A DNA stretch of 64,000 nt from Actinophytocola xinjiangensis (GTDB lineage Bacteria; Actinomycetota; Actinomycetes; Mycobacteriales; Pseudonocardiaceae). The DNA lies in NCBI RefSeq assembly GCF_001921215.1, contig NZ_MSIF01000001.1, positions 1 to 64,000 of the forward strand. The letters run 5' to 3'. Shown piece by piece: positions 50,546-59,913 of the stretch (the stretch's first letter is position 1; every line of letters begins with the position of its first letter). A model generated the notes under the pieces. That model searched no databases. It was given only the letters and a program-made list of their open reading frames with translations, and had not been told where the DNA came from. Both the position numbers and the translations under genes were made by a program.

Positions 50546-52357
50546 GTGGCACCACCGTCAGGGCAGATCCGCCCGGGGCGCTATCTCGCGTTCTTCCTGT
50601 TCATCGTGGTCCTGCTCTACACCTTGGTGTTCGCCACCCCGGATCATCAGCTGAAACCCAAACTGGGTATCGACCTCCAGGGCGGGACCCGGGTCACCCT
50701 GACGGCCAGGACCGAGGACGGCCAGGCGCCCTCGCGTGAGGCCCTCGAACAGGCCCGGCAGATCATCGAGAACCGCGTCAACGGTATCGGTGTCTCCGGC
50801 ACCGAGGTTGTCCTCGACGGTAGCAACTTGATCATCACCGTACCGGGCGAGGAGGGCGATCAGGCCAAGGACCTCGGCCAGACGGCCCAGCTCCGCTTCC
50901 GGCAGGTGTACCAGGCGGTCCCCGCCGAGCCGGCGCCCACCGAGGAACCGGCGCCGAGCACCGACCCGTCGGCCCCGGCCTCCACGCCACCCTCGACCCC
51001 ACCGTCGACCCCGCCCCCGGCCGACGCCTCGACCCCGCCGGACGCCTCCAGCGCCCCGCAGGGCCGCCCGGCGCCGGCGCTGGCCGGCCAGCCCAGCGAC
51101 GAGCCGTCCCAGCCGCCGGCGAGCGAGCCACCCGCCTCGGACCCGGCCACCGAGCCGCCGGCCGACGGTGATGACGGTGACAGCGCCGTCGACCCGGAGA
51201 CGGCCAAGCAGATCCAGGAGGCCAAGGCGGTCCGCCAGGCCGCGACCCTGGTCCCCAGCGCCGACGGCACGGTCCAGGCCGACCCGGCCGCCCAGCAGGC
51301 GGCCATCGCCGCACTGGACTGCTCCAAGGCCGACCCGCTGGTCGGCAACGACGACCCGAAGCTGCCGCTGGTCGCCTGTGACCAGGACGGCACGGCCAAG
51401 TACATCCTCGGCCCCACCTTCCTGCAGGGCACCGAGATCTCCGACGCCAACTCCGCGGTCAACCCCGAGGGCGTCGGCCACGTGGTGACGCTCAACTTCA
51501 AGAGCGAGGGCACCCGGATCTGGGCCGACTACACCACGGCCAACGTCGGCAAGCAGGCCGCGTTCGTGCTCGACACCCAGGTCGTGTCGGCCCCGGAGAT
51601 CCGCGAGCCGATCTCCGGCGGGCAGACCCAGATCAGCGGCGGTGCCGGCGGTGGGTTCACCGCCGACGAGGCCAAGAGCCTCGCCGAGGTGCTCAAGTAC
51701 GGCTCGCTGCCGCTCTCGTTCGACAACTCCGAGGCCGAGACGGTCTCGGCGACCCTGGGCCTGGCCTCCCTGGAGGCCGGCCTGATCGCCGGCGCGGTCG
51801 GCATCGTGCTGGTGTTCGTCTACTGCCTGTTCTACTACCGGATGCTCGGCCTGCTGACCGGTCTGTCGATCGTGCTCTCCGGTGTGATCGTGTTCGCCGT
51901 GCTGGTGCTGCTTGGCCGCTGGATCGGGTTCACGCTCGACCTCGCCGGCGTCGCCGGGTTCATCGTCGCCATCGGTATCACGGCCGACTCGTTCATCGTG
52001 TTCTTCGAACGGCTCAAGGACGAGATGCGGGAGGGCCGAACGTTCCGGTCGGCGGTCCCCAGAGCGTGGGTCCGCGCCCGGCGCACCATCCTGTCCGCCG
52101 ACGCGGTCATGTTCCTCGCCGCCGGTGTGCTCTACGTCCTGGCCGTCGGCCAGGTCAAGGGCTTCGCGTTCACCCTCGGCATGTCGACCGTGCTCGACCT
52201 GATCGTGGTGTTCTTCGTGACCCACCCGCTGGTCGCGCTGGCGTCCAAGTCGAAAACCCTGTCCAGTCCGAAGCTGTCCGGTCTCGGCAACGTGCAACGC
52301 GTGTCGAACGACCGGACCGCCGGTGGTCGCGCCCGCACCGCGACGAAGGAGGCGTGA
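50546..52357 (+). CDS. secD: Protein translocase subunit SecD
   Basis: A 603-aa membrane protein using proton motive force to drive late steps of export. TM1 (about 12-30), the extracytoplasmic P1 region starting LGIDLQGGTRVTL, and a C-terminal five-helix SecD/SecF domain (GFTLDLAGVAGFIVAIGITADSF). A Pro/Ser/Thr/Ala-rich insert of roughly 90 residues (about 130-225) interrupts the P1 region. GTG 50546 is chosen since it sits just before TM1, with GAGGAG 11 nt upstream; a GTG at 50477 would start inside a hairpin. secF follows directly. Confidence 0.95.
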   Translation: MAPPSGQIRPGRYLAFFLFIVVLLYTLVFATPDHQLKPKLGIDLQGGTRVTLTARTEDGQAPSREALEQARQIIENRVNGIGVSGTEVVLDGSNLIITVPGEEGDQAKDLGQTAQLRFRQVYQAVPAEPAPTEEPAPSTDPSAPASTPPSTPPSTPPPADASTPPDASSAPQGRPAPALAGQPSDEPSQPPASEPPASDPATEPPADGDDGDSAVDPETAKQIQEAKAVRQAATLVPSADGTVQADPAAQQAAIAALDCSKADPLVGNDDPKLPLVACDQDGTAKYILGPTFLQGTEISDANSAVNPEGVGHVVTLNFKSEGTRIWADYTTANVGKQAAFVLDTQVVSAPEIREPISGGQTQISGGAGGGFTADEAKSLAEVLKYGSLPLSFDNSEAETVSATLGLASLEAGLIAGAVGIVLVFVYCLFYYRMLGLLTGLSIVLSGVIVFAVLVLLGRWIGFTLDLAGVAGFIVAIGITADSFIVFFERLKDEMREGRTFRSAVPRAWVRARRTILSADAVMFLAAGVLYVLAVGQVKGFAFTLGMSTVLDLIVVFFVTHPLVALASKSKTLSSPKLSGLGNVQRVSNDRTAGGRARTATKEA

Positions 52358-52359
52358 CG

Positions 52360-53637
52360 GTGGCGAGCGACGAATCCCCCCGTCCGGCGGCCAAGCCACG
52401 CAAGCTCCGCGAACGGCTCTACGTCGGCAACGGCGCGTTCGACGTCGTCGGCAAGCGCAAGCGCTGGTACGTGTTCTTCGCGGTGCTGATGCTGGTCTGC
52501 ATCGCCTCGATCGTGTTCCGGGGCTTCAACCTGGGCATCGACTTCGAGGGCGGCACGCGTATCTCGATGCCGGCCCAGGGCGCCAACGGCGAGATCTCGA
52601 CCGAGCAGGTCACCGACGTCTTCTCCGACACCCTCGGCCGTGAGCCGGCGACCGTGCAGGTGGTCGGGTCCGGCGAGAGCTCGACCATCCAGATCCGCTC
52701 GGAGACGCTGAACAGCCGCGAGGTCGCCGACCTGCGCGAGGCGCTGTTCAGCGACTTCCAGCCGCTCAACGACAGTGGCCAGCCCAGCGAGCAGGCCATC
52801 TCCGACAGCGCGGTGAGCGCGTCGTGGGGTGGGGAGATCTCCCAGCAGGCGCTGATCGCTCTGGCCGTGTTCCTGGTGCTGGTGACGATCTTCCTGGCGG
52901 TCTACTTCGAGAAGTGGATGGCGGTCGGAGCGCTGGCCGCGCTGATCCACGACGTCGTGGTCACCGCCGGCGTGTACTCGATCGTCGGCTTCGAGGTGAC
53001 CCCGGCGACCGTCATCGGTCTGCTGACGATCCTCGGCTTCTCCCTCTACGACACGGTGGTCGTGTTCGACAAGGTCAAGGAGAACACCCGGGGTCTGCTC
53101 GGCCTGACCAGACGGACCTATGCCGAGGCGGCCAACCTCGCGTTGAACCAGACGCTGATGCGGTCGATCAACACGTCGCTGATCGCCGTGCTGCCGATCA
53201 TCGGTCTGCTCGTGGTCGGCGTCGGCCTGCTCGGCGTCGGCACCCTGCAGGACCTGGCGCTGGTGCAGCTGACCGGCATCCTCGCCGGCGCGCTGTCCTC
53301 GATCGCCCTGGCCACGCCGATCCTGGTCGACCTGAAGATGACCGACCAGAAGTACAAGGACCAGGCCCGCCGGGTGCACGCCCGCCGGGAGAACCTGGCC
53401 CGCAAGGCGGCCGCCGAGCAGGACGCCACCGGCCAGGTCGAGGTCGAGGTCGAGGATGAGTTCGACGCCAGCGACGACGACGCGCTGGCCGCGGAGCTGC
53501 GCAAGGAGAAGGCGATGGCGGCGGCCTCCAGCGTGCCGGCGCGCAACCCGAAGCCGGCGGAGTCCGGCCGGCGCAAGCAGGGCGGGCGACCGGGCGGCAA
53601 GCACGGCGGCCGGCCGACCGGCAAGAAGCGCCACTGA
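52360..53637 (+). CDS. secF: Protein translocase subunit SecF
   Basis: A 425-aa six-helix partner of SecD. GFNLGIDFEGGTRISM begins the extracytoplasmic part; the SecD/F domain has AALIHDVVVTAGVYSIVGFEVTP and SLYDTVVVFDKVKEN. The GTG at 52360 is preferred because AAGGAGG ends 7 nt before it; a GTG at 52354 overlaps the secD stop but is only 1 nt from that site. The C-terminal 90 residues are charged, finishing in a Lys/Arg/Gly-rich tail (RRKQGGRPGGKHGGRP) that may touch ribosomes or lipids. Confidence 0.96.
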   Translation: MASDESPRPAAKPRKLRERLYVGNGAFDVVGKRKRWYVFFAVLMLVCIASIVFRGFNLGIDFEGGTRISMPAQGANGEISTEQVTDVFSDTLGREPATVQVVGSGESSTIQIRSETLNSREVADLREALFSDFQPLNDSGQPSEQAISDSAVSASWGGEISQQALIALAVFLVLVTIFLAVYFEKWMAVGALAALIHDVVVTAGVYSIVGFEVTPATVIGLLTILGFSLYDTVVVFDKVKENTRGLLGLTRRTYAEAANLALNQTLMRSINTSLIAVLPIIGLLVVGVGLLGVGTLQDLALVQLTGILAGALSSIALATPILVDLKMTDQKYKDQARRVHARRENLARKAAAEQDATGQVEVEVEDEFDASDDDALAAELRKEKAMAAASSVPARNPKPAESGRRKQGGRPGGKHGGRPTGKKRH

Positions 53638-53639
53638 CC

Positions 53640-54161
53640 GTGGCTGATCTGCGACGGGCGTTGGAACTGGTGCGCACGGTTCCGGACTTTCCGGAACCGG
53701 GCGTGCTGTTCCGCGACCTCAACCCCCTGTTCGCGGACGCGGAGGCGGTCCGGACGGTCGTCGACGCGATGGCCGCCGGGCTGCCGGCCGACGTCGACGT
53801 GATCGCCGCCGTGGAGGCCAGGGGCTTCCTGCTCGGCGGTCCGGTGGCGGTCGCGCTCGGCTGCGGCCTGGTGCCGATCCGTAAGCCGGGCAAGCTGCCG
53901 GCCGTGGCCGACCGTGTCGACTACTCGCTGGAGTACGGCACGGCCTCCCTGGAACTGCCGGCGGGCGTGCTCGAACCCGGGCAGCGGGTGGCCGTGGTGG
54001 ACGACGTGCTGGCCACCGGCGGCACGGTGGCCGCCGTGTGCCAGCTGGTGGAGCGGGCCGGCGCGCGGGTGTCGGCGGTGTCGGTGGTGCTGGAGCTGAC
54101 CGCCCTCGGCGGCCGGGGCCTGCTCCCCGGCCGGGACATCCAGGTCCTGCAGACGATCTAG
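53640..54161 (+). CDS. apt: Adenine phosphoribosyltransferase
   Basis: A 173-aa purine salvage enzyme making AMP from adenine and PRPP. The PRPP motif is VAVVDDVLATGGT; FPEPGVLFRDLNPLF and the IAAVEARGFLLGG region are conserved. GTG start 2 bp after the secF stop. The order secF-apt-relA is conserved in actinobacteria; here a convergent dioxygenase gene separates apt from relA. Confidence 0.97.
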   Translation: MADLRRALELVRTVPDFPEPGVLFRDLNPLFADAEAVRTVVDAMAAGLPADVDVIAAVEARGFLLGGPVAVALGCGLVPIRKPGKLPAVADRVDYSLEYGTASLELPAGVLEPGQRVAVVDDVLATGGTVAAVCQLVERAGARVSAVSVVLELTALGGRGLLPGRDIQVLQTI

Positions 54162-54165
54162 GCGG

Positions 54166-54930
54166 CTAGGCGAACTGCACGGACCGCTTGGACAGGCCGT
54201 ACCAGTAGCCGTCGATGACCGACCGTGGCGCTTCGCTGGTGGCCAGGCCGGCGCCGAGCGTGACGAACAGCGGGGCGAAGTGCTCGGTCCTCGGGTGAGC
54301 CAGTTGGCTGGCCGGGGCCTTGTGCGGGAAGTCCAGCAGCGCGTCGAAGTCCCGTTCGGCCAGTACCCGTGAGCCCCAGTCGTCGAACTCGGCCGACCAG
54401 GACGGCGGGGCGACGGCCGGGTCGGTCATCTGGATCTCCGACAGGTTGTGGGTGAAGAACCCGGACCCGACTATCAGTACGCCCTCCTCGCGCAGCGGGG
54501 CGAGTCGTTGGCCGACGCCGAGCAGCTCGGTGGGGTCCAGTGACGGCATGGAGATCTGCAGGACGGGCACGGTGGCGTCCGGGTACATCTCCACGAGTGG
54601 CACGTAGGCGCCGTGGTCCAGGCCCCGGGTCGGGTCGTCGTGCACCGACGGGCCGAGCAGGCCGCGGACCTTCGCCGCGAGTTCCGGCGCGCCGGGGGCG
54701 GCGTAGGTGACCTGGTAGTAGCGCTCGGGGAAGCCCCAGAAGTCGTAGACCAGTGGCGCGGTGGTCGTGGCGCCGATGGTCAGCGGGGCGTTCTCCCAGT
54801 GCGCGGACACGATCAGGATGGCGCTGGGTGTCGGCAGGCCGGCCGACCAGTCGGCGAGTTCCCTCGTCCAGACCTGGTCGTCGGCCAGCGGCGGGGCCCC
54901 GTGGCTGAGGTAGATCACCGGCATCGACAT
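54166..54930 (-). CDS. DODA/LigB-type extradiol ring-opening dioxygenase
   Basis: A 254-aa YgiD-like enzyme. Metal ligands: His in YLSHGAPP (residue 10), SAHWE (about 44), GLDHGAYVPL (about 105) and HPRTEHF near the end. Family members open catechol rings (DOPA dioxygenase); the bacterial physiological substrate is generally unknown. ATG 54930 has an AGGAG site. The palindrome GTTGAA-N2-TTCAAC 14 bp upstream matches the MarR operators at 16742-16787, suggesting induction by the same aromatic or quinone signal. It inserts between apt and relA, which are adjacent or near in many relatives. Confidence 0.93.
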   Translation of the reverse strand: MSMPVIYLSHGAPPLADDQVWTRELADWSAGLPTPSAILIVSAHWENAPLTIGATTTAPLVYDFWGFPERYYQVTYAAPGAPELAAKVRGLLGPSVHDDPTRGLDHGAYVPLVEMYPDATVPVLQISMPSLDPTELLGVGQRLAPLREEGVLIVGSGFFTHNLSEIQMTDPAVAPPSWSAEFDDWGSRVLAERDFDALLDFPHKAPASQLAHPRTEHFAPLFVTLGAGLATSEAPRSVIDGYWYGLSKRSVQFA

Positions 54931-54943
54931 GACAACTCCTGAG

Positions 54944-54957
54944 GTTGAAGATTCAAC
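54944..54957. promoter_or_regulatory. MarR-type operator upstream of the dioxygenase gene
   Basis: GTTGAAGATTCAAC, a perfect 6-bp-arm palindrome, contains TTGA-N4-TCAA as at 16742-16753 and 16776-16787. It overlaps the region just upstream of the ribosome site and is therefore well placed for repression. Confidence 0.6.
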
Positions 54958-55006
54958 TATACGTTAGCAGGCTATTCTCAGGACTTGGAGTTCTCGGGAG
55001 CCGCGA

Positions 55007-57319
55007 GTGAGCCAGAACGTTGAGACCGGGGCGACACAGGATGGTGCCGCCCAGCAGAACGCCGTGCGGGCACCGTCGGCGACCCGCCGGGTACGGGCGC
55101 GCCTGGCCAGACGGATCACCGCCCAGCGGTCCGCGCCGGTCAAACAGGTGCTCGAACCCCTCGCCGCGGTCCACCGCGAACTGCACCCCAAGGCCGACCT
55201 CGCCCTGCTCCAGCATGCCTACGACGTCGCCGAGGAGGCCCACCGCGACCAGCGGCGCAAGTCCGGCGACCCGTACATCACCCACCCGCTCGCCGTCGCC
55301 ACCATCCTCGCCGAGCTGGGCATGGACACGATCACCCTGGTCGCGGCCCTGCTGCACGACACCATCGAGGACACCGAGTACTCGCTGAAGAACCTGCACG
55401 ACGACTTCGGCGAGGAGGTCGCCCGCCTGGTCGACGGCGTGACCAAGCTCGACAAGGTGCAACTCGGCTCGGCCGCCGAGGCCGAGACCATCCGCAAGAT
55501 GGTCATCGCCATGGCCCGCGACCCGCGCGTCCTGGTCATCAAGCTCGCCGACCGGCTGCACAACATGCGCACCATGCGCTTCCTGCCCCCCGAGAAGCAG
55601 GCCAAGAAAGCCAGGGAAACCCTGGAGGTGCTCGCCCCGCTGGCCCACCGGCTGGGCATGGCGACCGTCAAGTGGGAGCTGGAGGACCTCGCGTTCGCGA
55701 TCCTGCAACCCAAGAAGTACGACGAGATCGTCCGCCTGGTGGCGACCAGGGCACCCTCGCGGGACACCTACCTGCACAAGGTGACCGAGGAGCTGACCAC
55801 CCACCTCGAACAGTCCCGGATCAACGCCAAGGTCGAGGGCCGCCCCAAGCACTACTACTCGATCAACCAGAAGATGATCGTCCGCGGCCGCGACTTCGAC
55901 GACATCCACGACCTGGTCGGCGTGCGGCTGCTGGTCCAGGACGTGCGCGACTGCTACGCGGCCATGGGCGTGGTGCACGCGCTGTGGCAGCCGATGCCCG
56001 GCCGGTTCAAGGACTACATCGCCCAGCCGCGCTTCGGCGTCTACCAGTCGCTGCACACGACCGTGATCGGTCCGGAGGGCAAGCCGCTGGAGGTGCAGAT
56101 CCGCACCTACGACATGCACAACACCGCCGAGTACGGCATCGCCGCGCACTGGCGGTACAAGGAGACCAGAGGCACCCACGAGGGCCACGCCGTCGAGGTC
56201 GACGAGATGGCCTGGATGCGCCAACTGCTCGACTGGCAGCGGGAGGCCGCCGACCCCGGCGAGTTCCTGGAGTCGCTGCGCTACGACCTGGCCGCCCGCG
56301 AGATCTTCGTCTTCACCCCCAAGGGCGACGTGCACACGCTGCCCGCCGGCTCGACCCCGGTCGACTTCGCCTACGCCGTGCACACCGAGGTCGGCCACCG
56401 CTGCATCGGCGCGCGGGTCAACGGCCGGCTGGTCGCCCTGGAACGCAAGCTGGAGAACGGCGACGTCGTCGAGATCTTCACCTCCAAGGCCGAGGGCGCC
56501 GGCCCCTCCCGCGACTGGCTCGCCTTCGCCGCCTCACCACGCGCGCGGGCCAAGATCAAGCAGTGGTTCGCCAAGGAACGCAAGGAAGAGGCGATCGAGG
56601 CCGGCAAGGAGTCGATCACCAAGGAGGTCCGCCGGGTCGGCCTGCCCATGCAGCGACTCGTCTCCGCCGACTCGATGGCCGCCCTGGCCCGCGAACTGCG
56701 CTACACCGAGATGAGCTCGCTGTACGCGGCCGTGGGGGAGGGCCACGTCTCCGCCCGGCACGTCGTCCAGCGCCTGGTCGCGCTGCTCGGCGGGGTCGAG
56801 CACGCCGAGGACGAGCTGGCCGAGCGGGCCACCCCCTCCACCATCACCCGCCGCCGCTCGACCGGCGATGCCGGCGTGATCGTCAAGGGCGCCAGCGACA
56901 TCTGGGTCAAGCTCGCCCGCTGCTGCACCCCGGTGCCCGGCGACGACATCCTCGGGTTCGTCACCCGGGGCGGCGGCGTCTCGGTGCACCGCACCGACTG
57001 CACCAACGCCGGTGAGCTGATCGCCACGCCCGAACGGCTCGTCGACGTCGAGTGGGCGCCGTCGGAGTCGTCGGTGTTCCTGGTGACCATCCAGGTCGAG
57101 GCGCTCGACCGGCACCGGCTGCTCTCCGACGTCACCAAGGTCCTGGCCGACGAGAAGGTCAACATCCTGTCCGCCTCGGTGACCACCTCCCGCGACCGGG
57201 TGGCGGTGAGCCGGTTCAGCTTCGAGATGGGCGACCCGAAGCACCTGGGCCACGTGCTCAAGGTCGTGCGCAGCGTCGAGGGCGTCTACGACGTCTACCG
57301 GGTCACCTCGGCGTCCTGA
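55007..57319 (+). CDS. relA: (p)ppGpp synthetase/hydrolase (RelA/SpoT homologue)
   Basis: A 770-aa bifunctional long RSH enzyme. The hydrolase domain has the HD motif [12 protein letters not shown] (near 117-118) and upstream [11 protein letters not shown]. The synthetase domain has the [19 protein letters not shown] block and [23 protein letters not shown] ([21 protein letters not shown]) and C-terminal ACT ([20 protein letters not shown]) follow. Intact hydrolase motifs imply both activities. GTG start. Central regulator of the stringent response and often of antibiotic production. Confidence 0.97.
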   Translation: MSQNVETGATQDGAAQQNAVRAPSATRRVRARLARRITAQRSAPVKQVLEPLAAVHRELHPKADLALLQHAYDVAEEAHRDQRRKSGDPYITHPLAVATILAELGMDTITLVAALLHDTIEDTEYSLKNLHDDFGEEVARLVDGVTKLDKVQLGSAAEAETIRKMVIAMARDPRVLVIKLADRLHNMRTMRFLPPEKQAKKARETLEVLAPLAHRLGMATVKWELEDLAFAILQPKKYDEIVRLVATRAPSRDTYLHKVTEELTTHLEQSRINAKVEGRPKHYYSINQKMIVRGRDFDDIHDLVGVRLLVQDVRDCYAAMGVVHALWQPMPGRFKDYIAQPRFGVYQSLHTTVIGPEGKPLEVQIRTYDMHNTAEYGIAAHWRYKETRGTHEGHAVEVDEMAWMRQLLDWQREAADPGEFLESLRYDLAAREIFVFTPKGDVHTLPAGSTPVDFAYAVHTEVGHRCIGARVNGRLVALERKLENGDVVEIFTSKAEGAGPSRDWLAFAASPRARAKIKQWFAKERKEEAIEAGKESITKEVRRVGLPMQRLVSADSMAALARELRYTEMSSLYAAVGEGHVSARHVVQRLVALLGGVEHAEDELAERATPSTITRRRSTGDAGVIVKGASDIWVKLARCCTPVPGDDILGFVTRGGGVSVHRTDCTNAGELIATPERLVDVEWAPSESSVFLVTIQVEALDRHRLLSDVTKVLADEKVNILSASVTTSRDRVAVSRFSFEMGDPKHLGHVLKVVRSVEGVYDVYRVTSAS

Positions 57320-57331
57320 CCCGGTTCCGGT

Positions 57332-58069
57332 TCAGCCGACCAGCGCGGTCAGCGGCACCCCCGCCAGCGCCCGCACCTCCCGGGACAGGTGCGCCTGGTC
57401 GGCGTAGCCGCACCGGTGGGCGACGTCGGCGAGGCCGGTGCCCTGTCTGGCCAGCCGCAGGGCGTTCTGGAACCGCAGCACGCGCGCCAGCACCTTGGCG
57501 CCGTAACCGAACGCCGCCAGGCAGCGCCGGTGCACCTGCCGCTCGGTCAGCCCGATCTCCTCGGCCATCGCGCTGACCCGCCGACCGGCGCCGGCCAGCG
57601 CCAGCAACGCCGGCACGGCCGGGTCCGGCCCGGTGCGCACCCCGTCGAGCACCGAGGCGGCCAGCACGTCCTGGGCCTCGGCGGCCGACGTGGTGCCGTG
57701 AAGGCCCTCGGCCAGCCGGGCCACCCGGCCGGCCTCCCACAGCGCGTCGAGGGGGACCTGCTGGTCACGCAGCACGTCGGCCGGCACGCCCAACCCCGCC
57801 GGGGCGTGCCCGGAGCGGAACCGCGCGCCGACCATCTCTCCCGGCGCCGTCGACGCCAGCCGCGCGGCGGTGTCCGGCCCGGCGACGAACAACGCACCGG
57901 TCGCGCGGTGCCAGATGATGTCCGCGCAGGCGTCCGGCACGACGCGCGCGACCCCGGCCGGGGGCGTGTCGACCCGGCGTGCCCACACGCGGGTCAGCAA
58001 CTCCCCGGTCGGGGCCGGCGGGCGTCGTTCGGTGTACCGGTCCACGTCCGGCAGTCTGCCACCGGACAC
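57332..58069 (-). CDS. AraC-family transcriptional regulator
   Basis: A 245-aa regulator. The N-terminal half (VVPDACADIIWHR, GARFRSGHAPAGLGVPADVL) matches the DUF6597-type ligand domain frequently fused to AraC helix-turn-helix modules; the C-terminal two-HTH unit is MAEEIGLTERQVHRRCLAAFG and LADVAHRCGYADQAHLSRE. Convergent with relA (12-bp gap). An amine oxidase gene lies upstream in the same direction with a 12-bp gap between its stop and this start, so they may be one operon. Effector unknown. Confidence 0.92.
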   Translation of the reverse strand: MSGGRLPDVDRYTERRPPAPTGELLTRVWARRVDTPPAGVARVVPDACADIIWHRATGALFVAGPDTAARLASTAPGEMVGARFRSGHAPAGLGVPADVLRDQQVPLDALWEAGRVARLAEGLHGTTSAAEAQDVLAASVLDGVRTGPDPAVPALLALAGAGRRVSAMAEEIGLTERQVHRRCLAAFGYGAKVLARVLRFQNALRLARQGTGLADVAHRCGYADQAHLSREVRALAGVPLTALVG

Positions 58070-58081
58070 CGACCGTTGTGG

Positions 58082-59779
58082 CTAGGGCCGCAGCGCGCGG
58101 GAGTCCGGCACCTGGTGGACCACCGGCGGCTCGGACCGCTGGGTGCCGGTCAGCTGCCCGACGACGTACTCGGCCGACATCAGGGCGCCCTCCTGCCAGC
58201 CGGGCAGCGGCGAGACCTGGTCACCGATCACGAAGAACCGGCGGTTGGTCGGCGTGTCCGGCGCGAGCAGCCGGCTGTAGGCGAACGCCGAGTTCACGTC
58301 GGCCGGATCCCAGTGCGCGCTGACCCCGGACTGGTAGGGCACCTTGTGCCAGGCGATCGACAGGCCGTTGTTCGGCACGATGTCGGTGTCGCCGAACTCG
58401 GTGTGCAGCCTGGTCGCCGACTGGCGGGCGGTGTCCAGCCGCTCCGCCAGCGACATCTCGCCCATCTTGATGGCGTCGTCGTCGAAATTGTAGGCACCGG
58501 TCATGGTGCCCTTCTCGGAGAAGTAGTCGTTCGACGGATACCAGACCTGCTGAATGATGTCATTGGTCCAGCTGATGCCGCCGTAGATCTGGTACTTGTC
58601 CGATTCCCAGAACCGCTCGTTGGCCTGCCAGCCGACCTTGCACGACGGCCCGAACTTGAGAATTCCGACGGCTTTCTGGAAGTCCGACGAGAAACCGCCC
58701 TTGAGGACCTTCTCGTGCAGCACCGGAAGCGGCATGTTGCTCAGGCAGTAGTCGACCGTCCGCTCGCCGCCCTTGGCCGACTTCACCAGGACCCCGTCGG
58801 GCAGGATCTCCACCGAGGTGACCGGGTCGTCGTAGGTGATCGTGCCCTCCGGCAGGTCGCCGACCAGGGCCTTGACGATCATGTCCATGCCGCCGACCGG
58901 CTGGAACATCGTGGCCTGCCACAGGTGGTTGACCGGGTGGTAGAACTGGTTCTGCCAGTACCGGGCGTCGATCAGGTCGCCGAGGCCCAGCGGCGTCGGC
59001 GCCTGGGGCATGTCGGTGACGCTCAACGGCACCTTGTTGCCGGCGCGGGTCGACCCGGTGTACTCGAAGTCCTTCGTCGTGTTCAGGTCACCGAACACGG
59101 TGAGCAGGTCGAGCAGGTTCTCCTGCTGCGAGGACGACAGCGCGGCGAGTTCCGCGGTCAGCGCGCCCTTCTTCACCGCCCGGTGCAGCAACGCCGCCAG
59201 GTGCCCCCTGGTGTCGTTGGCCACCCGCCGGTTCGTCTCGGCGACCCCGCCGACCGCGGCGAACCGGTTGGCGGTGGTCTCCATGATGTACGGCTCGAGC
59301 AGGACCTCCAGCCGGGAGCACAGGTCCAGCACGCGGCGGTGGTGGTAAGGGATCCGACCCGCGCCGAGGTTGAGGTAGAGGCCCTCGTCGAAGGTGCAGG
59401 TCTGGGTGGTGATCGTGCCGCCGCTGCCGTTCTCCACGACCTTGTCGCCGGTGCGCGCGGTGAAGTTGCGGCCCCCTGGCCGGTCGAGGGCCTCGGAGAT
59501 CTCCACGGAGTACCCCTGGTCCAACAGCAGGCGGGCGGCCCGCAGCCCGGCGACCCCCGCCCCGATGATCAGGACGGTGCCGGCCTGCCGTGCGCCGCCG
59601 CGCCCCTGCCGGAACTGCCCGGCCGGTGCCGCGGTCGCCGGAATCGCCCCGGTCATCGACTGCAACAATGCCGAGCCGGCGGTCGCCGCCCCGATCACGC
59701 TCAGAAAACGGCGGCGCGACGGCAACCGGGTTCCGGATTCCACTCCGGCGTTCCCGGCAGGCTTGTCGACTGTGGACAC
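58082..59779 (-). CDS. Tat-exported FAD-dependent amine oxidase (L-amino-acid-oxidase-like)
   Basis: A 565-aa flavoenzyme. A twin-arginine signal (RRRFLSVIGAATAG) marks it for folded export, fitting a cofactor-loaded enzyme. The FAD motif is VLIIGAGVAGLRAARLL with the downstream acidic residue in VEISEALDRPGGR; the C-terminal FAD block is GWQEGALMSAEYVVGQL. This is the flavin amine oxidase family that includes L-amino acid oxidases. GTG 59779 follows a GGAGGGAG site; an ATG at 59803 is the alternative. Secreted amino acid oxidases release hydrogen peroxide; substrate unknown. Confidence 0.9.
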   Translation of the reverse strand: MSTVDKPAGNAGVESGTRLPSRRRFLSVIGAATAGSALLQSMTGAIPATAAPAGQFRQGRGGARQAGTVLIIGAGVAGLRAARLLLDQGYSVEISEALDRPGGRNFTARTGDKVVENGSGGTITTQTCTFDEGLYLNLGAGRIPYHHRRVLDLCSRLEVLLEPYIMETTANRFAAVGGVAETNRRVANDTRGHLAALLHRAVKKGALTAELAALSSSQQENLLDLLTVFGDLNTTKDFEYTGSTRAGNKVPLSVTDMPQAPTPLGLGDLIDARYWQNQFYHPVNHLWQATMFQPVGGMDMIVKALVGDLPEGTITYDDPVTSVEILPDGVLVKSAKGGERTVDYCLSNMPLPVLHEKVLKGGFSSDFQKAVGILKFGPSCKVGWQANERFWESDKYQIYGGISWTNDIIQQVWYPSNDYFSEKGTMTGAYNFDDDAIKMGEMSLAERLDTARQSATRLHTEFGDTDIVPNNGLSIAWHKVPYQSGVSAHWDPADVNSAFAYSRLLAPDTPTNRRFFVIGDQVSPLPGWQEGALMSAEYVVGQLTGTQRSEPPVVHQVPDSRALRP

Positions 59780-59913
59780 GATTGGTTTCTCCCTCCGACA
59801 CACGGCAATTCCGCAAGGGAACCTAAAACCGTGGGCCGAAGGGAGCGACCGTTGTCACTCGCCGATCGGGGCCGGTCACTCAGTGGAGTGGCGGTTACTC
59901 ACCGTTGTGATCG

